Source of the DNA: an uncultured Verrucomicrobiota bacterium
Lineage (GTDB): Bacteria; Verrucomicrobiota; Verrucomicrobiia; Palsa-1439
NCBI GenBank assembly: GCA_903825695.1
Contig: CAIKBP010000087.1
Coordinates: forward strand, 1-9,384
DNA: 9,384 nt
Direction: 5' to 3'
Below are positions 1 through 5,584 of this stretch, in pieces. Each line of letters begins with the position of its first letter. Positions within the stretch are counted from its first letter, which is position 1. Under the pieces are notes generated by a model that saw only the letters and a list, made by a program, of their open reading frames with translations, had not been told where the DNA came from and did not search any database. The position numbers were made by a program, and so were the translations under genes.

Positions 1-1300
1 AGCCATACATGAGGAACTTGGACAGTTTTTCAAGTTGATGCGCAGCGTTGGCAAGGAATCCCGGTTTTTTGTCCCAGCGCGAATACAACCGTTTCATCGT
101 TCGAAAACCGGCCGTGTCCGGCATGAACACATTGTCATGCATGAACCGCGAAAACCGATAGTTCAGAGTTACCTGTTTGGTTTTCGGCGGGTCCTGAAGC
201 GAGCGCAAATACGCAGGGTTCATCCTTGCGCAGTCGCCCAATCCGGTGCCGGCGTCCTTCTCATAAAGATAAAACTCGTTTGCGTTGGCGAACTGGATTT
301 CTCTGGCGAATTCCTTCCAATCGTTGCTGCCGAATTTCTCTGCGCGGTCGATCAACTCGAAGAAGACCTCCGGCTTTGTGATCCCGCCGAGGTATCCACC
401 GGCGAACCCGAGTCCTTTGAACACCGCGAGTTGTTTGGCGGCAAGGTCGTAAAAGAAACTCCGCCCTTTGTCGGGGCCGGCTCCGTACTTCTCAGCCTGT
501 GTCATGAGCTGGTCGCTGACTACGCAGCCCGGCACCTCGTTCCGGTGGAACATGCCGGCCACGGTCTTGTTCAACAGATAAACGTTGCCGATCACTGGCA
601 CGTTGAGCTTCTGCGCGGCAAGGAACAGTTTCGCCTCGTAAAACTTACGCATGTCGTAACCGAGCTGCGTATAAACAAACTGCGCTCCGCACGCGATCTT
701 GCGTTGCAGTTTGAAATACTGGGGCAACAACTCGCGCTCCTGCCATTTGAACGGGGAGACAACGCAACCTATGAACATATCCGCCTTCGGCAGAATCGTG
801 GTTTCTCCTTTTCTGCCGGGGACTGGCAACCCCTTGTTGACGGCATCCAACAGTGTGATCAAGCCGACCGAATCAATGTCGAACACCGGGCCGGCGTCGC
901 CGCCGTACCCGCTACGAGGGTAATCCCCCGTCATGGCCACGATGTTCTCAATGCCATCCGAGGCGTATCGCCAAATGGCCGACTCCAGAGCATTGCGATT
1001 CGCGTCCTTGCAGGACAGATGGACGACGACCGAAGCCTGATTGCGGGCGAGAAGCCGGGCTGGCCAATCCGGCGGCAGCATGACATTGCCACCGGGATTG
1101 TCAGTAACGGAAACCCAATCAATCCGGGAATCACTGCAAAGTTGTTCGCCCAGTTCAACAACCTTGCTGGCCCCGATCCTATCGGAGCTGGGTTGTTGCG
1201 GCGCGACAAAACCCCTGGTGGTCACCAGTTCCGCCCCGTAGCAGAACCGTTTGCCATCAAGCCGCTCCCGGAGTCGTCCGGGTTTTTCTGGAATATTCAT
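1..1300 (-). CDS. metF: Methylenetetrahydrofolate reductase with MetV-type C-terminal domain (partial, runs off left edge)
   Basis: Read leftward from ATG at 1300 the frame is open for 433 codons to the window edge. Residues 1-310 match the MetF TIM barrel: it opens with a typical start (RERLDGKRF), has AELVTT (Glu24, at the place of the catalytic Glu28 of E. coli MetF), MTGDYP (Asp126, FAD-contacting position) and VYTQLGYD (Gln212, folate-contacting position). E. coli MetF stops near 296 residues. This one continues, and residues about 340-433 resemble the MTHFR C-terminal/MetV domain, ending just where that family normally shows its CxxCGxC-like metal-binding cysteines (last visible residues LMYG, next codon begins with T). 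Expected role: interconversion of methylene-THF and methyl-THF in the cytoplasm, FAD-dependent. A weak AAAAAGG precedes the ATG. It lies 70 nt downstream of the corrinoid gene, probably in the same transcript. Family call is firm; the MetV part is inferred from a truncated domain. Confidence 0.9.
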   Translation of the reverse strand, partial: MNIPEKPGRLRERLDGKRFCYGAELVTTRGFVAPQQPSSDRIGASKVVELGEQLCSDSRIDWVSVTDNPGGNVMLPPDWPARLLARNQASVVVHLSCKDANRNALESAIWRYASDGIENIVAMTGDYPRSGYGGDAGPVFDIDSVGLITLLDAVNKGLPVPGRKGETTILPKADMFIGCVVSPFKWQERELLPQYFKLQRKIACGAQFVYTQLGYDMRKFYEAKLFLAAQKLNVPVIGNVYLLNKTVAGMFHRNEVPGCVVSDQLMTQAEKYGAGPDKGRSFFYDLAAKQLAVFKGLGFAGGYLGGITKPEVFFELIDRAEKFGSNDWKEFAREIQFANANEFYLYEKDAGTGLGDCARMNPAYLRSLQDPPKTKQVTLNYRFSRFMHDNVFMPDTAGFRTMKRLYSRWDKKPGFLANAAHQLEKLSKFLMYG

Positions 1301-1370
1301 CCAACCTTTTTCTGAGAGAACAACGTCCTCACTTCGCGCCGGCACGCTTGGGAGATTTACTGTCTCGGGG

Positions 1371-2006
1371 CTAAACGGCTCCCACAAGTTGCCTGACAAT
1401 ATCCACTGCCGTCGCGGCGTCGGGACCGTAAGCGTCCGCGCCGATTTCCTTGGCAAACTCCGCCGTAACTGGCGCGCCGCCGATTATCACCTTCACGTTT
1501 TTCAAGCCCGCCCCACGCAACGCGTCCACGGTGGTCTTCATCGAAGGCATCGTTGTAGTCAGCAGCGCGGACAGACCGACGACATGCGCCCGGTTGTCCC
1601 TTGCGGCTGCTACAAACTTATCCGGCGACACATTGGTGCCGAGGTCCACCACTCCGAAGTTGGCGCCTCGCCACATCATTGCGACGAGGTTCTTGCCGAT
1701 GTCGTGCAGGTCTCCTTGCACAGTGCCGATGACTGCGGTGTACTTCGGTTTGATCCCCGCCTTGACCAACAACGGCTCCAATATCGCCATCGTTTCCTTC
1801 ATCGCGCGCGCAGCGATCAACACCTCCGGCACAAACACCTGATTGTTTTTGAACTTTTCGCCGATGTTGGACATGCCAACCACCAGCGCCTCGTCAATGA
1901 TGACCTGCGGTTTTGTGCCCACATCGAGCAGCACCTGCGTCAGACGCACCGCTTCCTTGCGATTGCCCTTCTCCACCGCCTCCGAGAGAGCCAGCAAATC
2001 ACTCAT
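1371..2006 (-). CDS. Corrinoid (B12-binding) methyl-carrier protein, MtmC/MtbC/MttC type
   Basis: The 211-residue product has the two-domain layout of the small corrinoid proteins of methyltransferase systems. An N-terminal helical cap (about 5-85, with IGEKFKNNQVFVPE typical of the family) is followed by a Rossmann B12-binding domain (about 88-208). The cobalt-ligand motif DxHxxG is seen as GDLHDIGKNL, with His101 the lower axial ligand. Further B12-loop signatures are GLSALLTTTM (144-153) and VIIGGAPV (173-180). Such proteins shuttle a methyl group between a substrate-specific methyltransferase and an acceptor (THF in bacteria, CoM in methanogens) in the cytoplasm. The start is supported by GAGAAGG 6 nt upstream of the ATG, overlapping the stop of the upstream membrane-protein gene. 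The substrate cannot be deduced, since no MtaB/MttB/MtgB/UroD-like gene is in the window. Confidence 0.93.
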   Translation of the reverse strand: MSDLLALSEAVEKGNRKEAVRLTQVLLDVGTKPQVIIDEALVVGMSNIGEKFKNNQVFVPEVLIAARAMKETMAILEPLLVKAGIKPKYTAVIGTVQGDLHDIGKNLVAMMWRGANFGVVDLGTNVSPDKFVAAARDNRAHVVGLSALLTTTMPSMKTTVDALRGAGLKNVKVIIGGAPVTAEFAKEIGADAYGPDAATAVDIVRQLVGAV

Positions 2007-2018
2007 TGCGCTGCCTTC

Positions 2019-2600
2019 TCACGCCATGGGTTCGGCGACGAGCCAGCCCAACCGTTCCTGACTCGTCTTCTTGACCAGCACAACCACCGCCACGAACATC
2101 GCCATGAACGCCCAGTCGCCGATCATCGTGCCGCGCAGAAACGGCAGCCCCGCTGCGTAGCAGCCCATCAAACCTGCGAAGGTTTTTGGATACGGCGCGT
2201 TCGTCAGGCCCAGCCCAAACAACCACACACCGAAATTGCTGATCACGTAAAACGTGAACGGCGTCGCGATCGCCGCGGTGATCTTGGCATTGCTGCTTTG
2301 CCTGCGCGTCCAGAACCCCATCAACCCGATCAACGCAAACGCACCGTAATCAATCAGTCGTGGCCAGTGGAACAGCGGATACCCCATCAGCCGATTCAGA
2401 ACCAGATCGGTCGCGGCGAGTGCCGCCAGCGGTACCCATAATGCATACTTTCGACCGAAATAAATACCGCCCAGCAGCGCCATCGCCCCGAACGGAGCCA
2501 CGTTCCACATCGCGTTCTCAGGGGACATGCTCGCATTCCAACCGTGGGACAACAACCGATACACGGCCGTCGCCAGCATCATCAGAATCATCAGGACCAT
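2019..2600 (-). CDS. DUF6580-family integral membrane protein, putative transport protein
   Basis: The 193-residue, strongly hydrophobic product has about five or six membrane segments (roughly 1-17, 36-50, 53-70, 83-98, 107-130 and 158-177). Conserved family blocks are visible: a NVAPFGAMALLGGIYFGRK block near 33-51, an in-membrane Asp65, SNFGVWLF (121-128), and a YPKT...AGL..CY.AGLPF.RGT..GD pattern (137-162). This is the signature I associate with DUF6580, which is often annotated as a putative transport protein; the substrate is not known. It is the first gene of the leftward run, ending 12 nt before the corrinoid-protein start, so a role in cofactor or substrate uptake for that pathway is possible but only inferred. 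The start at 2600 rather than Met4 is chosen because AGGGAGG lies 8 nt upstream. Confidence 0.8.
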   Translation of the reverse strand: MVLMILMMLATAVYRLLSHGWNASMSPENAMWNVAPFGAMALLGGIYFGRKYALWVPLAALAATDLVLNRLMGYPLFHWPRLIDYGAFALIGLMGFWTRRQSSNAKITAAIATPFTFYVISNFGVWLFGLGLTNAPYPKTFAGLMGCYAAGLPFLRGTMIGDWAFMAMFVAVVVLVKKTSQERLGWLVAEPMA

Positions 2601-2608
2601 CGTGTCAT

Positions 2609-2615
2609 CCTCCCT
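2609..2615 (-). promoter_or_regulatory. Strong Shine-Dalgarno (AGGGAGG) for the DUF6580 gene
   Basis: On the minus strand AGGGAGG ends 8 nt before the ATG at 2600. It is the best ribosome binding site on the left side and fixes the start at the first of several closely spaced ATG codons (Met1, Met4, Met7, Met8). A second ATG overlapping the site (2608) opens only a few codons before a stop in another frame and is not the start. Confidence 0.7.
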
Positions 2616-2644
2616 ATGTCAGCCGCTTTTTTAACGTCGCGCAC

Positions 2645-2674
2645 ATATAACACGGGCTTTACGCAGCAACGCAA
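2645..2674 (-). promoter_or_regulatory. Candidate sigma70-type promoter for the leftward operon
   Basis: On the minus strand TTGCGT (2674-2669) and TTATAT (2650-2645) are separated by 18 nt, with a TG just before the -10 as in extended -10 promoters. The predicted transcript would begin near 2638 and carry a leader of about 38 nt containing the AGGGAGG site. No cobalamin-riboswitch-sized leader fits between this promoter and the gene. Match is moderate and the sigma-factor preference of this organism is unknown. Confidence 0.35.
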
Positions 2675-2723
2675 GCCGAAAACCGGGACGAGGCGGGAAG
2701 CGGTGTGACATCGCGATCTGTCT

Positions 2724-2822
2724 ATGGAAGCAGCAAGCAGTGAGTCCACAGAGATGGCATTAATTATGGAGGAGTCTATTGCCGCAGTTAGGCACGAATT
2801 GTGCTTTTATGACACAGCGTGA
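2724..2822 (+). CDS. Candidate 32-residue leader ORF overlapping the protease start (GTGA)
   Basis: An ATG at 2724 opens a frame of 32 codons (in-frame ATGs also at 2754 and 2766) that ends at TGA 2820-2822. This overlaps the protease GTG start in the 4-nt GTGA arrangement used for translational coupling. The peptide starts MEAASSESTE and ends CFYDTA; I do not recognise it. It lacks a clear ribosome binding site of its own. Its interest is that the protease has no visible Shine-Dalgarno either, so re-initiation after this ORF would explain how the protease is translated. It could equally be a chance open frame, as it is too short for coding statistics. Confidence 0.25.
   Translation: MEAASSESTEMALIMEESIAAVRHELCFYDTA
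2791..2805 (+). promoter_or_regulatory. Sigma54-like element / imperfect palindrome just upstream of the protease
   Basis: GGCACG, four bases, then GTGCT gives GG and GC dinucleotides with starts 12 bp apart, the spacing of a sigma54 -24/-12 promoter. One base each departs from TGGCACG and TTGC. The same bases form an imperfect palindrome (GCACGAATTGTGC) that could instead be an operator half-pair. If it were a promoter, transcription would begin about 3 nt before the GTG start, leaving essentially no leader. Weak; could be chance. Confidence 0.2.
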
Positions 2823-4711
2823 ATTGGAGTGGTGAGAGACATTTTGCGCCGTGGCTGGTAATCCTATGTTTGGTTTTCCCGCATCTGTCTCTCGCTGCTG
2901 CTCAGGAAAAGTTGTCTCAGGCGCCAGTCAATCCCGCATTTGAGCGGTATCAAGCAACGCACCAAAAAACAACGATGCGGGCGGTATCAGCGGGCGGCCA
3001 CGCATTGGGCTACGTTCCTGCGCCGGTGAACTTTCAAGGCGCGACCGGGCAAAAACTCCTGCTTTCGCAATCGCTCGACGAGCTACCCAGCTCTTACGAC
3101 TTACGAGACTATGGCAAAGTCACGCCGGTCAAGGATCAAGGTAATTGCGGGTCTTGCTGGACGTTCGGTACTTTTGCCTCACTGGAATCGTATCTATTGA
3201 TCGGCGAAACCAATGATTTCTCCGAAAACAACCTGAAGAATAATCATGGTTTCAACTATGGCCCGTGTGATGGTGGGAACGTTACGATGTCGACTGCTTA
3301 CCTATCGCAATGGAGCGGTCCCGCGACTGAGGCTGCGGATCCGTATCACGATTGGGATGACCTCCCGGACCCGATTGATTCCCCCGTCAAACATGTCCAA
3401 GAGGTTCTCTTCCTTCCCATGCGCACCGATGCCACCGACAACGACATCGTCAAACAAGCGATTATGACGTACGGCGCGGTCACTATGTCGTTTTTCTATG
3501 GCGACTCCTACTACAACGGTGTTACTCACGCCTACTACTACGATGGGACAAACGACGCCAACCACGAGGTGGCAATTGTCGGATGGGACGACAATTATGA
3601 TAGGATCAATTTCGCCACTGCACCATCGGAAAATGGAGCCTTTATCGTCAAAAATAGTTGGGGCACCGGGTGGGGGGAGGCGGGCTATTTTTATATGTCG
3701 TACTACGATACGCAGGTCGGAATGAATACCAATGGTAGTACTGATCTTGCGGTTCTCGAAAATGCCGAATCCACGGCAAACTACAGCAATGTTTACCAAT
3801 ACGACCCGCTTGGTTGGGTCGGCAGCATTGGATACAGTAATACAACCGCCTGGTTAGCCAATGTTTTTACTGCAACTGGGGCCGAGCAACTGCGTGCTGT
3901 GAGTTTCTACACTGCTTCGGCGGATTCTTCCTATGAGATTTACGTCTATCGGAATCCTCCGACCGGTACACCCATCGGAGGCAGCTCGGTCAGTAGCACG
4001 AACGGCACCATTACCTATCCCGGCTATCACACTGTCGCGCTGTCTACGCCGGTTTTGTTGACAGACGGCCAGACCTTCTCCGTCGTAATCAAGCTCACGA
4101 CGCCCGACTACAACTGGCCCATACCCATCGAATACGCGAAGCCGGGTTACAGCAGTGGGGCTACAGTTTCGGCTGGCCAAAGCTACATCAGTCCTAACGG
4201 CACGGCTTGGGAGGATGGGACAACGGCATGGAGTTATCCATTCAATGTTTGCATCAAAGCATTTACCATGAGTACGCTGACCATCACTAAGATGCAGATG
4301 AAATGGACCCTTGCCAAGACCAACTCCGACAGTTGCACCCTGACCGCAACGATTAGCGACCTTGATTCGGGCTACAATCTGACTAGCAAGCTGGTCACGC
4401 TGGACGTTGGCGGAGCGCAACTACCGTTCACGTTGGATGCGAGGGGTAAAGGGCGCGGCATTGGCACCTTTGGAAGCTGCAAACTGACCTACAAGAAGAA
4501 GCAGCAAATCTGGGAGTTAACTGCCAAACTTGCAAAGGGTTCATGGCAGGGATTGTGGGAAAAGTATGGTCTTGTGAACAACAACGTGCCAAAGAAGCCG
4601 ACAACAGTAGTTACGGTACCGGTTGTCATGGTAATCGACGCTGCATCCTGCGCAGGCGTACAATCGATGGGTTACACCGCGAAGAGGTTCAGGTCCGGCA
4701 CGGCTAAGTAA
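2819..4711 (+). CDS. Secreted papain-family (C1A) cysteine protease with lectin-like domain
   Basis: The 630-residue product starts with a signal-peptide-like stretch (about 1-29, hydrophobic core PWLVILCLVFPHLSLAAA), so it is probably exported. A short pro-region (30-90) precedes the peptidase domain (about 90-300). All papain catalytic residues are visible: Gln107 and Cys113 in DQGNCGSCWTF, His249 in ANHEVAIVGW, Asn279 in IVKNSWGTGWGEAGYFYMSY. Residues about 325-482 fit the Lectin_like beta domain that follows C1 peptidases in many bacteria. Residues 485-630 form a further beta-rich domain ending in YTAKRFRSGTAK, with no function I can name. GTG at 2819 is the first start available after an in-frame TGA at 2810-2812, but has no Shine-Dalgarno nearby. 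GC looks lower than in neighbouring genes. Likely role: extracellular or periplasmic protein degradation; no evident link to the corrinoid genes around it. Confidence 0.93.
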   Translation: MNWSGERHFAPWLVILCLVFPHLSLAAAQEKLSQAPVNPAFERYQATHQKTTMRAVSAGGHALGYVPAPVNFQGATGQKLLLSQSLDELPSSYDLRDYGKVTPVKDQGNCGSCWTFGTFASLESYLLIGETNDFSENNLKNNHGFNYGPCDGGNVTMSTAYLSQWSGPATEAADPYHDWDDLPDPIDSPVKHVQEVLFLPMRTDATDNDIVKQAIMTYGAVTMSFFYGDSYYNGVTHAYYYDGTNDANHEVAIVGWDDNYDRINFATAPSENGAFIVKNSWGTGWGEAGYFYMSYYDTQVGMNTNGSTDLAVLENAESTANYSNVYQYDPLGWVGSIGYSNTTAWLANVFTATGAEQLRAVSFYTASADSSYEIYVYRNPPTGTPIGGSSVSSTNGTITYPGYHTVALSTPVLLTDGQTFSVVIKLTTPDYNWPIPIEYAKPGYSSGATVSAGQSYISPNGTAWEDGTTAWSYPFNVCIKAFTMSTLTITKMQMKWTLAKTNSDSCTLTATISDLDSGYNLTSKLVTLDVGGAQLPFTLDARGKGRGIGTFGSCKLTYKKKQQIWELTAKLAKGSWQGLWEKYGLVNNNVPKKPTTVVTVPVVMVIDAASCAGVQSMGYTAKRFRSGTAK

Positions 4712-4819
4712 CGGCTCCCGCCACTTGGCAGGGTGGATCATAATCTGCCTATCAGCCCTGATCGGGTAGAGGTTTTCGGCTTGCGGTGCTTTCGCATCTG
4801 GGATACCAGTCGAAGACTC

Positions 4820-5584
4820 ATGACCTCTGGAACACACAATGCCCGACCGCGCATCGCTGTCATCACCTGCGCGGTCCTGGAAACCGAGATAGCGCACTTT
4901 ACGCGCGGATTATCCCACATTGCACGCGTTGAAGTCCTCGAACAAGGCTTGCACAATCAACCCGACAAGCTTCGAACAAAATTACAGACAGCGATCGACC
5001 AGGTCGAAATGGAGACCGACGCCGACACCATCGTGCTCGGCTATGGATTGTGCAGTCGCGGCACCGAAGGCGTTCGAACCAGCCGATGCCGTCTTGTCAT
5101 CGCCCGCGCCCATGACTGCATCACACATCTGCTTGGCGACAAAGATCGTTATGCACGCTATGTCGCCGGGCGTCCCGGCACCTACTGGTACAGTCCTGGC
5201 TGGAACAAACATACCGACATGCCCGGCAAAGAACGGCGCGAGAAACTGCGCCGCCGGTACACGGATGAATACGGTCAAGATAACGCCCAATTTTTGATCG
5301 ACACAGAACAAAACTGGTTCAGAACCTACAACAATGCGGCGTTTGTCCACCTCGGCGTGGGCGACATTGAGACGGAATGGCAGTACACGCAGCAGTGCGC
5401 CGCATGGCTCGGCTGGCACTGCGACCATCAATGCGGTGACCCCGCGCTGCTCAAAGATTTACTGACCGGACCGTGGGATGACCGCCGATTTCTAGTTCTC
5501 GCTCCGGGAGAGACGTTCCGTATGACTGCTGACGACCGTGTAATCGAAAAGGAGAATAACTGTGTCGCAGTCCATCCGGCTTGA
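4820..5584 (+). CDS. DUF1638-domain protein
   Basis: From ATG 4820 the product is 254 residues and begins like other DUF1638 proteins (RIAVITCAVLETEI at 11-24). Family blocks seen: IVLGYGLCSRGTEG (71-84, Cys78), VIARAHDCITHLLGDKDRY (93-111, Cys100), a GTYWYSPGW block (120-128), and FLVLAPGETF near the C-terminus. The conserved Cys17, Cys78 and His98/Cys100 suggest metal or cofactor binding, but no function is established that I know of. It is soluble, with no signal peptide. The frame also opens at GTG 4733, adding 29 residues that do not resemble the family; ATG 4820 is preferred though it has only a weak GAAG upstream. Its 3' end overlaps the RACo-like gene by 23 nt, so the two are almost certainly co-transcribed, implying a role in corrinoid methyl transfer or reactivation (inference). 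Confidence 0.82.
   Translation: MTSGTHNARPRIAVITCAVLETEIAHFTRGLSHIARVEVLEQGLHNQPDKLRTKLQTAIDQVEMETDADTIVLGYGLCSRGTEGVRTSRCRLVIARAHDCITHLLGDKDRYARYVAGRPGTYWYSPGWNKHTDMPGKERREKLRRRYTDEYGQDNAQFLIDTEQNWFRTYNNAAFVHLGVGDIETEWQYTQQCAAWLGWHCDHQCGDPALLKDLLTGPWDDRRFLVLAPGETFRMTADDRVIEKENNCVAVHPA
5549..5554 (+). promoter_or_regulatory. Ribosome binding site AAGGAG that fixes the RACo-like start
   Basis: AAGGAG lies inside the last codons of the DUF1638 gene, 7 nt before the GTG at 5562. It is the best-spaced site in the rightward genes and supports the GTG start and the 23-nt gene overlap over any later start. Confidence 0.75.

Noticed and set aside
35..1315. 426-codon open frame on the plus strand opposite metF
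   Set aside because: Its translation has no recognisable family and unnatural His/Arg-rich composition. The minus strand in the same place encodes a clear MetF with all conserved residues, so this is an antisense shadow of GC-rich codons.
1251..2441. 396-codon open frame on the plus strand
   Set aside because: It spans two minus-strand genes (corrinoid protein and DUF6580) and gives a low-complexity Arg/His/Gln-rich product; antisense shadow.
2601..2720. Cobalamin riboswitch ahead of the corrinoid operon
   Set aside because: No B12-box-like GCCACTG is seen and the predicted leader is about 38 nt, far too short.
3302..3799. 165-codon minus-strand frame inside the protease
   Set aside because: Opposite the catalytic His and Asn regions of the protease; Val/Ile-rich repetitive product produced by Asn/Asp/Tyr codons on the sense strand.
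4717..4733. Stem-loop CCCGCC/GGC-A-GGG after the protease stop as an intrinsic terminator
   Set aside because: The stem needs a bulge, the loop is only four bases and no T-run follows.
4733..4819. GTG at 4733 as the DUF1638 start
   Set aside because: The extra 29 residues do not resemble the family, whose proteins begin just before the RIAVITC-like strand; ATG 4820 fits. Not fully excluded because neither start has a good ribosome binding site.
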